A stretch of DNA of 40,493 nt, from contig JAHBMJ010000429.1 of assembly GCA_018398765.1 (NCBI GenBank), positions 7,508 to 48,000 of the forward strand, read 5' to 3'. The notes below the pieces were generated by a model that saw only the letters and a program-made list of their open reading frames with translations, did no database searches and had not been told where the DNA came from. Source of the DNA: Chromera velia. Taxonomy: Eukaryota > Sar > Chromeraceae. Positions 11,445 through 22,279 of this stretch are shown here, piece by piece (position 1 is the stretch's first letter; every line of letters begins with the position of its first letter). The translations under genes were made by a program, and so were the position numbers.

Positions 11445-13150
11445 GTCAGGCGACAATGAGAGAGTGTGCTGGAGGCTTTCTGAGAATGTAAAGCGAAAAG
11501 TGGAAAGTAAACAGAAAAAACAGCTGAGGGAAGGATAGGCAGAACGCAGTGGAATCGAGAAGAGGCTTGTCGGACGGAGACTTTCATTCACACGGGAACA
11601 ATAAGGCAGCGAGGCATTACAATGAACAGACAAATGCCGAGTTTGAAGTTACGTGCTTCTAAAGCAACATTCTTTTTCTTCCGGGCTTTTCTTTGCCCAT
11701 GCACAGTTCGCCTAATCTCAGTTGTAATGTGATTCTGAACAAGAGTTTCTTAAAACATGAAAATCGTCCCCCTGTGTAAAAAAGGGCTCACCTGCATCTC
11801 TCCCCAGTCCATTTTCTCCTCTTTGTCTCCCCCCTCCTCTGCCTTCTTCTTATTCAGAGAGAGGGACTCCCAAGTGTCGTGATCGGGGGCGATGCACATC
11901 CAGTAGAGGATGTTCAGAGATCCCCAGTACGCAAGGCTCTGCACCCAGGGCTGAAACACCCACCACTGGAGCTGTGCAAGGAGAATGACCACCACCTCAA
12001 AGGTGAACAGGTCATTCAACACATCCACAGGGATGCCGATGTACCTGTGCTTGAAAAGAGCCTGCAAATACAGAAGCCCCTGACCAAAAAACTGCCCCGG
12101 GAAAACTGCCAATGCGATCAAGGCACTTGCCGGTTGGTTTTCCAGCCCGACGGCGAGGAACTTTTTCTCCGCATCGTCGGGGTGTTTTCGGAAAAACGGA
12201 CGCCCGTACCTCGTGTCGGGGTCCTTCGCCACGTCTCCCGTGAACGAATGGTGTCCATACACGTGATGGCGTGCCCATACGTGATGGAACCAAGACTGAC
12301 TGGCATTGCACAGACGCGAGAGAAGCTCATTCACCCAGGGCTTGCTTGACACAGCGTAATGGGAGGCGTCATGCATGACGCAGAAACCGCAGGCGATGTG
12401 AAAGACAGCCTGGAAAAACCCGATCAAAACCAGGAGAGGGAACGGAAGGCCCAGACCGAGCCATCGCTGTCGGAAGCCCGTCACGCAGGCTGCAAGGAAG
12501 AGGCATGCGTAGATGGACACTTTGAAGGTCCACCAAGATGTGGCCTTCCATGAGTCTCGCACATCGATTCCCTTGGCCTTTGCACGGTCAATGAAGTGGG
12601 CGCGGACTCGGGTCTGTAGAGTGCGGTAGAGACCTGAGTCGGGTGAGAAGGCTTCCCTCAGTTTGGCGGTGTCGCTATGAGGAATGGAGACCTCCTCTTG
12701 AGGGCTTGCACTGAGAATCGTTTTGGTCTCGGTGGTATCGGAGGCATCGCACATCCACGTGGGGTGCTCTGCGGTGTCGGCGGAGGATCGGGAATTTCGA
12801 GCGGAACTGTGGGCAGTGGAGGGGGTGGTTGACTGATCAACTGCAGTAGTGATGGGAGGCTGTCTCTTCACAGCCTGAGTCGGGGGCTGACTGATGTATG
12901 TGGAAGAGAGGCGAAATTTCTGCAATTGGGTCCAGATCACATCCCTTCTATTTGACAGGGCATGATAGGACTCGAAGAGTGCAGAAGCATCTTCCATATT
13001 GCAAGCCGTCATGAGGACATCCCGACCTCCAGGATGGTGGTCAAGGAAGGGAGTAAGGTCAAACAATTCGCCGTGAATGCGCCAGACCCGCGGAGGATCT
13101 GCCACATCTCGCTGCGGCTGCGACTGCTTTGGGGCGATGACTTCGGTCAT
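10953..13150 (-). CDS. Front-end fatty acid desaturase with fused cytochrome b5 domain
   Basis: Two exons on minus, 11792-13150 and 10953-11225, give 543 aa. The intron is GT-AG and phase 0 (CAG|GTGAGC ... TGTGCAG|GTC). The N-terminal cytochrome b5 domain has HPGG at residues 39-42. A Ser/Thr/Pro-rich linker spans about residues 90-165. The membrane desaturase domain follows, with His boxes HDASH (260-264), HVYGHH (296-301) and QIEHH (477-481). The Gln in the third box marks front-end desaturases, which add a double bond between an existing one and the carboxyl end in polyunsaturated fatty acid synthesis at the ER, with electrons from the b5 domain. Several hydrophobic spans lie at about 213-260 and 340-415. 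The regioselectivity (delta-4, -5, -6 or -8) cannot be read from sequence. I chose the ATG at 13150; upstream in-frame codons lack ATG. The linker is longer than usual. The stop is TGA. Confidence 0.93.
11226..11791 (-). other. Desaturase intron with a long (GT)n acceptor tract
   Basis: The 566-bp intron splits the desaturase just before the third His box. About 200 bp next to the acceptor (11227-11427) are almost pure CA on plus, that is (TG)n on the sense strand, running straight into TGCAG. A GA run follows at 11429-11444. The donor is GTGAGC. Confidence 0.9.
11227..11427. repeat. (CA)n microsatellite in the desaturase intron
   Basis: About 200 bp of CA dinucleotides with a few interruptions such as GACACA and GCACG. 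All Cys/Val-rich frames over it are artefacts. Confidence 0.95.
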
Positions 13151-14168
13151 TGTCGGGAGGGGCAAAAGTCGCTGACCGAAAGCGAAGCACGAGAGCAGAG
13201 CTCTTGGAAATTAAGGAGAGAAGAGCCAGATACTCAGACTGACCGCAAAAACTTTCACAAAAATATTGATTACTCGGGATGGTGCAAGTCAAAGCCTGCC
13301 TGATCAACTTTTCAACTTTTTCACTTCCTTGCCTGCTGATCTTGCAACGCTGTACGATTGAGGGGGACCGTAGAAGTAGGCCGAGCGATGCAAAAAAAAT
13401 CTGTAAATCGGGAGGGACGAGCGACTGGAAATTTGCATCATTGAGGATCGAATTCGATGGCGGCCGGCATGACGGTTTATGCGCATTGCCGGACCAGCAT
13501 GCATGTACATGCATGGTCTTTCCGGGGAGCACCCGAGGTCCCGTCAAACGAAACTGCACGCCTTTTGAAACTCAAGTAAGCCCCTATAGCCCTGGGCCCC
13601 ACTTTTTTGATCTTTTTTATAAAGATTGAAAAATGCCCCATATGTAGCCCCATAAGCTTTCAATAGCTTCATTATCTACGGTATAATCCACTTAAATCCA
13701 CCAGACTGAATACCCACTAGTACATACGTTCTAATACCGATTTAAACCTAGTGTTCAGCATTGATCAATACACACAACTATAACAAAACCCGGATAAACC
13801 CAGAATATCAATGCTATGCTATACACAGCTACACACAACAAAATCTTCTATAATGATCGAGTATTGTAGATCTGTTTGATCTGTTTCTGAGTGATTGCAT
13901 ATAAATCTGCTCAAAGGTCTTTATGCAGTTACTTATATAGTGGTACGTAATCAATCAATGTAGTAGACCACAGACATTCCCGAAACTACCCAGAATATAA
14001 ATCTTTCTCTATCGTAAAAAGCTAGGTAAGAAGCAATGAATAGACTAAATAAGTAATACTAGGAATATATTTTATGTATGTCTACAATATATAATTAGCA
14101 AGGCGGTTTTAGGCGGTTTAGAAAATTGTGAAAACCGATTATAACACCAAAAAGCACATCAAATTTTG
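13151..14168. other. Intergenic between kinase 3' end and desaturase start
   Basis: Both neighbours are on minus, so this holds the kinase 3' UTR (right) and the desaturase promoter and 5' UTR (left). The 13570-14160 part is AT-rich with many stops. I see no further gene. No clear TATA box can be assigned. Confidence 0.6.
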
Positions 14169-16634
14169 TTATGTTGCTCCAACGCCTTGTTGTTGGTCTT
14201 TCCGATGACGGTGCCGATGTCTATCTCTTGAGGTTAGGCGCTGTCCGTGCCTTTCCCCTGTGTTACCGGGGGCGTCAAGATCAGAAGGCCACCCCTCTGG
14301 GTTGCTAGCAAATGCAAACCCCTCCGCACTTGACCCAACCCCGTCTCCAGCAGGGGCAGAGCTGAAGAAATCGTCACCCCCGAAATCATCAGACTCTGTC
14401 CGACAGAAATCTGCCTGCAGCTCCAGAAGAGTGCGCCCCCCCTGAACACGGTCTCCTCCTTCGGAAAGAAACGGGCGAGGTTTACCGAATGGGCTCTCTG
14501 CTGATGGGTCAAAGACCCCGGCATTTGGACGCCCCACCGGTGCAGTGAAGTCTGAAGCCGGGGCCCTGCGGACGACATTTGGGGGGGCAAGTACTCCCCT
14601 TCCCCCCTCTTCCACAGTTGCTGATGCAGAACGCCCTATCGTGTGGACGTCCGGGGCGAGACGCGAAGCTTGCACGCCCTCTTGCGGTAAGGAGACGTTG
14701 ACTGTCACAGGGGGGTGCATTGTGCTGACGACCGTGCCTGCGGGAACCTGTACGTTTTGCCCTGAAGACGCGTCTGTCTGCATCCTTTGCTGTGTGGTGG
14801 GAAAGGGAGGGGGAGCTTTGGAGGAGGAGGAGGAAGACGGAAAGGGGCACGCTGTGGGAGGCGGTGCTGTTGGCGAAGGCTCAAAGGCAACGGGGGAAAA
14901 AGAATCACCGGTAAGAGAAGTGAAGAGGCTGTCGGGAGCGCTCTTGGGAATGTCTCGGAGGTCACCCTCAGAGTGTCCTGTAGCAGCAAGAAGCGCTTCT
15001 GAGGCTGTCTGCATCGTCAGTAAGGCCTTATCTGCAGAGAACACTCGGCCCCTTGTCGCTGGACCGGGAGGCCCCAGGAGGACCCCTCCTCGTCCTCCCT
15101 CAGATTCCTCGTCTCTTTTGCTTGTTTTGGGAGGGGAAGCCGATTTGGTCTCTCTGGGTTTCGCGGAAATCGCGGGGGGGGAGATCTCAAGCAGTGGGCG
15201 GTCCACGCTGATCGTTCCCCCTCCCGTTGGACTTTCGGTGTCCTTTGCAGGGGGCAGGACGTTGCTCGGACCTGCCCCCCGTGCTCCGGGAGGCGGTGCA
15301 GTGACAGGAAGAGGCACAGCGGGGGCTTCCCCCCCCCCTTTTGGGGATGCCAGGAGATCAAAGCGCGGTTGTGCGGGGGAATTTCCTAAACTAGGGGGGG
15401 CAGGGAAATGTGGACCCTCCGCATCATCCACTGTCACAGAGGGGGGGGCATTGCCTGCTGGGTCATCTGAGGAGGCTGCAGGGGGGAAGTTTGCGAAAAG
15501 ATCAGTGGAGAGGACCGCCTCCCCCCCTGACGCCCTGATTGCTGCCTGGGCCTCTGTTTCAGCAAGTCTGTGACAGAGCGAAGGACGAGCGGGGAGTCGA
15601 CTCGTTGTGTTTGTGTGACCTTTCCCCTTGTCACCCCTCTCACCGCTCTTCATTGTGGTTGCCTGGGCACTGCCAGGTCGGTGTGCTCCTGAAGCTGCCG
15701 CTCCCTGACCTCTCTTTTGCGCATCCTGTTATAAGTACAGACAGATATTGGTCTTTTCCGGTCTTCTTTTCTTTTCATTGTGGACATTTGGTAAGAAAAC
15801 AGACGTCAACGAAAAACGACATGCGCTCAAAAAAAGAGCAACGAGACAGAAAAAAGAAATGAAAGAAATCCTTTGAGGTCCATTGAGGGGAATTTCGGCA
15901 TTGGGAAGAAATGTATCCACGGAAGAGGCCATTTTCTGAAGGAAAGAGGACAGACAGCAAGAAAAAGCGCGCGCGTGAGAGAGAAAGAGAGAAAAACGCT
16001 GTGTATGTTAGGACCGACCTACCTGAGGGATTTCAATATTTGAAACCGCATGCCATCGATCGAAGATTTCCGCGAGTTGGTGTGCTGCACATGCGCATAG
16101 ATAAGGCCAAGGAGCGAACAGGGAAAGTCTGTCTGTCCGTCGTTCAGACAGTCAGAGAGAGTCACGGGAAGAAAGGGAAACCTCTGGAGACACGTGTACG
16201 GACGCAGAGGGGAAACAAACAATTTAACGAGTCGGACAACAACTGTGAGAGTGCTTCATTTTTCCTGGGAAAGACATGTGAATGCAGTCTACGTGAAGAC
16301 GCGAAAAAAAAAAAACGGACGGAGGTGATGAATCGGACAGGGTCAACCAGTTTCACATATATAGGGCAGGATAGCCGGCTCAAGATGAAAAAGAGGGAAG
16401 AGGAGGACCGCAGTAGGCGACTGCGTTCATTGAAGAGGATTTATTGTGGTGTATCTAAACGCAGACAGAAGAGAGAAAAAAGTCTCGAGCGCAAACGACC
16501 CGTGTCACTGGAAAGACTCCAGAGAGCACTAAAGGAAGAAAGAAGGAAAGAAAGAAATACGAAAGGAAAGAATCGCGGACAGAAGGGGAGCAAACATTCA
16601 TCCTGGTTTCTTCCCCTCCGACTTGTCCTTTTTC

Positions 16635-16674
<40 letters not shown>

Positions 16675-17353
16675 AAGATAGAAAAATGTATTAATGTTAG
16701 TAATAGAAAAAAAGGACCCACCCGATGGTCGATTTCGAGGGTCAACCGCCAGCGTCCACTTAATCACATCCCGCAACTTCTTGGACACACTGAAAACAGA
16801 CAGACAGACAGACAGACAGGCAGGCAGGAATGAAGGCAGGGACGGATTGAGTGACGAACAAAGAGCGAAAGAAAACAAGGGGGATCCCCCACAGAATATT
16901 TTGTACTTCTCTCCCCTGTTGGATCGTTCGGTGGCTGTCTCCAGTGATCGCGTTGCTCAAAAAGGAGGGCCTGACTGACTGACTGACCGAAGAAACAAGT
17001 CACAGGGCCGCACACCTGTCTGGCAGACAGACTGGCAAGCAATTAGTTCTGTGTGTCTATCTGACCGACCGACTGACTCGGAGGATTCCGGCATCGTAAA
17101 GTTCCCATTCGCAATTGCCAGTGAGGACTGGTCCTGGAATGGGTGTCTGTAGAACACCAGCGTGTACAGAACGCAGCCGGTCATCCAGACGTCCACCTTC
17201 GGGCCGACCTCGAAACCCTTGTACAGGTCTACCATCTCAGGCGCCCTGCACACATCCACATACACACACATATTGTGCATCCTGTTCTGCACGAGCGGAA
17301 GCAAACTTGGGGAACGGAAGAGAATCGAATTGAAAAAAAGGAAATCCAACAGG

Positions 17354-17413
<60 letters not shown>

Positions 17414-18585
17414 CTCTGACCTGTACATGAGGGTGGTGTGGCGTTCGATGTCTTCCTGCTGTCGAAGCAGCTGTTCGCGGTTGCAAGTTCTGCAAGAAGA
17501 AGGTCACACACACAAAAAATTCCCACAATCCATGCGGTGTGTGTGTGTGCATGTGTGTGGGAGAGTGGCGATCGATGAAGCTTCTACCTAAGGGGCATAG
17601 GGGGGGAAAGAAAGTCCGAAAAAGCGTTAAAGTCTCAAGAAGTCAACCTGATCGCCCCCCCCCCGTCCATGCATCCATCTCACACAACGTGCACTCGAGT
17701 GCAGCTCTCTTCCACTCAGCTAACTGGATGCTGGGAAAAGGACTATCCATGCGGAGATCGAGTTGCTGGACCCTCATCAAAACCGGGCCGCTCCAAACAA
17801 CAGAACACCAGCCGACCGACCGACCGAGTGTCAACGTGAGCAGTTGAACAAGACCCAAAGTCGCAGAGTTTGAATGAGCCACGACACTGCAACACGTTCT
17901 CTACCTGCAGGCCAACAGATCACATGAACAACAGAGTTCGTTCATTTGTCTCTCTCTCTTATGTTTTCTCTTCTCTTCCGCTAGCCCGCACAGGCGTGTG
18001 GATGCACATAAGGAGGGGGGGGATGGAGGAGAGGGAGGGAGTCAACTAAGCAGGAGACCACCTTTCCTTTCTTTAGTGCTCTCTCCAAAAACAGAGAGAA
18101 CCATGGACGGACGAACGGACGGAGAAGGCAGGTCTCACCTTCACGTCGCGGTGCGCTACCGATGGTTGGAGGGAGTGGAGGTGGGAGAGTCCCCTGCAAG
18201 AGGAAACGGAGCTTAGAAAATTGTAGACATTTCATCGAGGATGAACCAAAGAAAATGCCACAAAAGCGAGAAACTGTGAAGCAGACCGCACAACAGACAG
18301 GAGAGAATAGGACGATAAGCAGACGGGAGAGAAGAATAAAGCAAATGCAAAGAAGGGAACATTACATCCAAGGAAACTGCGCTCTATCGTCCTGAAGATT
18401 CCCTCCCTCCTTTTGAGAAGACAGAGAAGAAAATTCTTTGACAGACAGAAGACTGCATGTGCCTACCCCGGTGTCCCATCGACACAAAGACCGACCACTC
18501 CAAGAAAGAAAGAAAGAAAGAAAGAAAGAACAAAAGGAACGAAAGAAACGAAAGAAACGAAAGAAAGAAAGAAAGAAAGAAACGA

Positions 18586-18629
<44 letters not shown>

Positions 18630-18638
18630 AAAAAAGAA

Positions 18639-18669
<31 letters not shown>

Positions 18670-18743
18670 GAAAAAAAAGGAAAAGAAAGAAAGAAAGAAA
18701 GAAAGGAAAAAAAAGGAAAAGAAAGAAAGAAAGAAAGAAAGGA

Positions 18744-18779
<36 letters not shown>

Positions 18780-19329
18780 AAAACACAAACCCAATCAAAA
18801 GACACACCTGCAGAGGTCCCGCATCACCGTTACGATTGCCTCCTCGTTCAGCCTGCCTCCGTGGAGGTCCAACAGATCCAACAAATGGCCGTCGGGGCAA
18901 AATTCCATCAACAACAGAATCTCCTTGCACGATCGTGCTGCAGAATGTGCACAGACAGAAATGGAGCGGGGAAAGATGTTGTTCACCACAGATAGTAAGA
19001 ACGCGTAACGATCTCCGCTGAAGACCATGATGAGAAAAACTTTTCTTTGCACAAACGCCCGACTTCAGGTTGACCCGAGCCAAGCCTGACACTGATCGAG
19101 TCACTGAATATTTTCTTTTCCTCTTCTATTGTTCCCAGGAAAGATCGATGAATGAATGGACCCGCAGGCAGCCGAAAAGTGACACGCCAGATGCGGTAGG
19201 TCTCTCTGACACCATCAGTTGTCTGTCTGTCTGTCTGTCTGTCTCTCTGTCTGCGTTTTTGTCTGTCTGTCCGTGTGTTTTTGTCTGTCTGTCTATCTGT
19301 CTGTCTGTCTGTCTGTCTCTCTGTCTGCG

Positions 19330-19364
<35 letters not shown>

Positions 19365-19437
19365 GTCTTTCTGTCTGTGTGTTTTTGTCTGTCTGTCTGT
19401 CTGTCTGTGTGTTTGTCTGTCTGTATGTATGTTTGTT

Positions 19438-19480
<43 letters not shown>

Positions 19481-19511
19481 TTGTCTCTCTGTCTGTCTGT
19501 CTGTTTGTCTC

Positions 19512-19548
<37 letters not shown>

Positions 19549-19580
19549 TTGTCTCTCTGTCTGTCTGTCTGTTTGTCTCT

Positions 19581-19614
<34 letters not shown>

Positions 19615-19616
19615 CT

Positions 19617-19650
<34 letters not shown>

Positions 19651-19739
19651 CTCTGTTTGTTTGTCTGTCTGTTTGTCTGTCTGTCTGTGTGAAGAAAAGG
19701 AGGGAGAAGAAGAAGAAACATATAGTCTGTCTGTGTGTT

Positions 19740-19778
<39 letters not shown>

Positions 19779-19809
19779 TTGTCTCTCTGTCTGTCTGTCT
19801 GTTTGTCTC

Positions 19810-19874
<65 letters not shown>

Positions 19875-19875
19875 C

Positions 19876-19948
<73 letters not shown>

Positions 19949-20750
19949 TTCGATCCGCAGGTCGGCTGCCTAGTCTGATTGCTTCACTTCCCTTTTCGAT
20001 TGAAATGCCCCTATTCAGTGGGAGAACACCCCGAAAAAGGGCAAAAAAAAGGCAGTTAAACTCGAAGACAGAGAGATTCTCCAGCCGAACAGACTTACAG
20101 TGGGTGTCCACCCGATGCCCGATATACCCCACTAGGTTCGGGTGAGAGGGGATCATCGCCTGTAAGAAGAAGGAATGGAACTATTTAAGGGGCAAAAGAA
20201 ACGGATGAGTCCAAGAAGCAGCTGGCGAAGGAAAAGAGAAAAACGCGATACGAAATGAACCGGACAGATATCTAAATATTTTCTTTTGCGTACAGATGCG
20301 GAGACGGGAACGTTCATCTCACTTTTTTATTCTGATCTAGAAAACAAAATCTGTCGACTCGACCGAGACCTACGCCGATCCGGCAGGCATCCATTTAAAA
20401 AAACATGAGAAATTGTGATCGACACAGAGTCGGACAGAATCAAGAAAGCCGCCCTGCTGTAAAACGCAAAGCAAGAGCCTTTCTGCAAGCAACAAATTGC
20501 TGTTTACTCCTCCAACTCTCCTCCCTCCCTCCCTTCTGACCAGCATCTCAGCTTCCTGTTTCGCCTCGGAGTACCTCTCCCTGTCCTGGCAGAGAATTTT
20601 CTTCAGTGCAAATTCTTCCCCCGTGTCAACATCGTGGGCAGCGAAGACGATTCCAAACCCTCCCTCTGCCAGCTTCCGGTCTTCAACCACCGTCCGATTG
20701 CCAATCGTATGCCGCGTACCGAATTTGTTGCGAATCTGACGGGAAAGCAT
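14169..20750 (-). CDS. NAK-family (AAK1/GAK-like) serine/threonine protein kinase
   Basis: I assemble ten exons on minus: 20541-20750, 20099-20159, 18808-18937, 18139-18193, 17825-17904, 17421-17489, 17066-17245, 16722-16789, 15644-15725 and 14169-15567, giving 777 aa. All introns are GT-AG and every phase fits. Kinase motifs appear in order: Gly loop LAEGGFG (27-33), ALK lysine (K50), HRDVK (148-152) with N155, DFG (167-169), APE (203-205), and the subdomain XI arginine in DPRNRPS. LAEGGF, CDFGS and [14 protein letters not shown] are typical of Numb-associated kinases, which phosphorylate clathrin adaptors or actin-patch proteins. The tail (about 465 aa) is Pro/Ser-rich and disordered, with short DLF, FDLL and DPF-like words of the kind that bind AP-2 and clathrin, which fits that family. 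Uncertain points: the start (ATG 20750, or an upstream exon spliced at 20735), the exon 5 end (17825 or 17836), and exon 15644-15725. The stop is TAA. Confidence 0.85.
15911..16681. other. Kinase intron region with a spurious Lys/Arg-rich plus-strand frame
   Basis: The ~1-kb intron between kinase exons 16722-16789 and 15644-15725 is pyrimidine-rich on the sense strand. Read on plus it gives a 256-codon Arg/Lys/Glu-rich frame that I regard as composition-driven. A (GA)n run lies at 16637-16672. Confidence 0.6.
16637..16672. repeat. (GA)n microsatellite, kinase intron
   Basis: A pure GA dinucleotide run on plus, (TC)n on the sense strand of the kinase gene. Confidence 0.9.
17360..17414. repeat. 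(CA)n(GA)n compound microsatellite, kinase intron
   Basis: CA repeats (about 17360-17393) pass directly into GA repeats (17394-17414). They lie at the donor side of the intron after exon 17421-17489, starting within 10 bp of the splice site. Confidence 0.9.
18500..18781. repeat. (GAAA)n microsatellite, kinase intron
   Basis: About 280 bp of imperfect GAAA repeats on plus, i.e. (TTTC)n on the sense strand, directly after exon 18808-18937. It produces long Lys/Glu and Phe/Leu/Ser frames that are not genes. Confidence 0.95.
19219..19949. repeat. (GTCT)n tetranucleotide array, kinase intron
   Basis: About 730 bp of GTCT repeats with periodic GTTT and CTCT variants, broken once by a purine-rich 40-bp insert near 19690-19728. 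On the kinase sense strand it reads (GACA)n, so it places well over a hundred CAG-like words in the intron between exons 20099-20159 and 18808-18937. Confidence 0.95.
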
Positions 20751-20806
20751 AATGCATGTAAGGATGAGCGGACACACATGGCGAGAGCAAAGGTCGAGGG
20801 AGAGGG

Positions 20807-20807
<1 letters not shown>

Positions 20808-20839
<32 letters not shown>

Positions 20840-20873
20840 AAAGGCAAGAAAGAAGAAAGAAAGAAAGAAAGAA

Positions 20874-20909
<36 letters not shown>

Positions 20910-20951
20910 AAAGAAAGAAAGAAAGAAAGAAAAGAAAGAAAGAAAGAAGGG

Positions 20952-20999
<48 letters not shown>

Positions 21000-21030
21000 A
21001 AGAAAAAGAAAGAAAGAAAGAAAGAAAACA
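20808..21030. repeat. (GA)n and (GAAA)n tract upstream of the kinase start
   Basis: GA repeats pass into GAAA repeats on plus; on the kinase strand this is a pyrimidine tract ending about 60 bp upstream of the chosen ATG (20750). It may be the 5' UTR or promoter, or the polypyrimidine tract of an intron if an upstream exon exists. Confidence 0.85.
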
Positions 21031-21843
21031 AGGTAGCAAGAAAGCAAATGAGAAAGATACAAACAAAAAAAGAGAGAAAGAGAGGGAGAGACGGAGATAC
21101 GGAGGGAAAGACATGAGTCAAGTGGAGAAGTAAGAAAGGACAAAACCGAGGAGACAGAGGGACTTGACAAAATGAACGGCATCTCAAAGAAGGCCAACAA
21201 ATGTATGATGAACACTGTCGTCCCATATCCAACAAAGTACCCGATGAAGAAAAGAAAAAAAGGTCAACAGACCAGGTTGCTGCCCCAATTTCGGAATCCC
21301 TGCATCGCAAAGGCTGCACACACAACACAACACAACAGAAAAGAGACAGGTGGAGTGCAAATTCACTCTTTGCAGGACTGTGAAGTGCTCACAGCCTGAT
21401 CCCACATACAAGAAGACTTCAGGGAACTGACGAACCGGCTTGCCGAACGTATCTGCAACAGAAAAGACAAGAGTCTCCAGGAGGCCGCGGCGGGACGGGC
21501 GCACGGCTGCTGCCCCTAAACGCGTTTATGGCGAACCGCGGCTAGCAGGCGCACAGGGCGCCAGGACCGCTCTTTCGTATGTGATACAGACCGGAGAACC
21601 CAATGGACCGCAGCCCTCGCTGGACTTCTTTTGCTGGACTGCTCTTCCTGCTAGAGTCGATACACACGATTCGCGGAACAACTGATTTCAATCCTGCTTT
21701 TATGTTTGAAAAGAAACCGGGGGCTTCTCCTCTCTCGATTCTTGTGTTAAGAAGGAGCACATCGGAGTCTGTTCGATCATCTGTTATGCTCGCAGCAATC
21801 GCCAGCATTCACCGGGGCGTTGGATAAGCTGTCAGTTTGTGAT

Positions 21844-21866
21844 CACTGATCAGATACTGATCAGTG
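21844..21866. promoter_or_regulatory. Perfect 10-bp dyad, possible operator
   Basis: CACTGATCAG-ATA-CTGATCAGTG is a perfect inverted repeat with a 3-bp spacer, about 415 bp upstream of the EF-hand ATG. It could be a binding site for a dimeric regulator. No protein is known to bind it. Confidence 0.4.
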
Positions 21867-21911
21867 TGTGTATGTGTGTCAGACAGACACTGTCAGTCTC
21901 TTCAATCCATG

Positions 21912-21993
21912 CAATGCGGCGCCGCGCGGATAGCCCCGGGACCACGGGCCGCGCGCGGCGGCGCATGCGGACAATGCGCGGCGCCGCGCCGAA
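21912..21993. promoter_or_regulatory. GC-rich, CpG-dense block
   Basis: About 80 bp with very high GC and many CpG dinucleotides, including two GCGGCGCCGCGC words that form inverted repeats. It stands out against its surroundings and lies about 290 bp upstream of the EF-hand start. Confidence 0.5.
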
Positions 21994-22279
21994 CTGTTTT
22001 CATGACCTGCATGTCTTGCGTCCGTCAGTCCATAGGCAAGGTTCTCCTTGGTTCTCCCCAGGATCTCCGCAGCGGAGTTCGACGTTGCTTGACAGTGCAT
22101 CCAACTCGATAGCTTCTGCCGAACTGTCAGAACCCAAGAAGCCTGTGTGAACTGTTTGATTGCGCTTGATCGGAGAGTACGTTCCTATACCTCTGAGCAA
22201 GTCTGTTGTCCTGGCTGGGTAGTCCTGGTCTCCAGTACCTGCGTGGTTCGAAATTTGTCTTTTCCCACACACACACACA

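Larger units (their letters stand above)
20751..22279. promoter_or_regulatory. Divergent intergenic region between kinase and EF-hand gene
   Basis: The two genes start head-to-head 1.5 kb apart. The region holds pyrimidine repeats near the kinase, weak minus-strand frames (21184-21504 and 21542-21808) that I cannot join to the kinase in phase, a perfect dyad at 21844-21866, a GC-rich block at 21912-21993, and a CA run just before the EF-hand ATG. It may hold promoters for both genes; no TATA box or start site can be fixed. Confidence 0.45.

Noticed and set aside
14545-15573. Plus-strand frame of 342 codons
   Set aside because: It is antisense to the kinase tail exon, which has matching splice sites and a more protein-like composition. 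GC-rich DNA without many stops on either strand explains it.
15434-15643. Alternative kinase tail frame reading [10 protein letters not shown] after the same acceptor
   Set aside because: It fits the phase of exon 16722-16789 but ends after about 45 codons and skips residues normally found in subdomain XI; the long frame with exon 15644-15725 fits better.
15911-16681. Plus-strand Arg/Lys/Glu-rich frame of 256 codons
   Set aside because: It lies in a kinase intron, is composition-driven, and has no domain.
18413-19104. Lys/Glu-rich and Phe/Leu/Ser-rich frames of 130-213 codons
   Set aside because: They are translations of the (GAAA)n tract; the same DNA holds a kinase exon (18808-18937) on minus.
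19219-19949. CRISPR array
   Set aside because: Uniform tetranucleotide repeats without unique spacers.
19070-20156. Frames of 200-300 codons made of Cys/Leu/Ser/Val or Asp/Arg/Gln/Thr repeats
   Set aside because: They are translations of the (GTCT)n array and have no independent coding evidence.
21184-21808. Upstream exons of the kinase on minus (frames of 106 and 88 codons)
   Set aside because: There are plausible acceptors and a GTATGT donor, but I could not join them to the 20541-20750 exon in the right phase, and the kinase N-terminus is complete without them.
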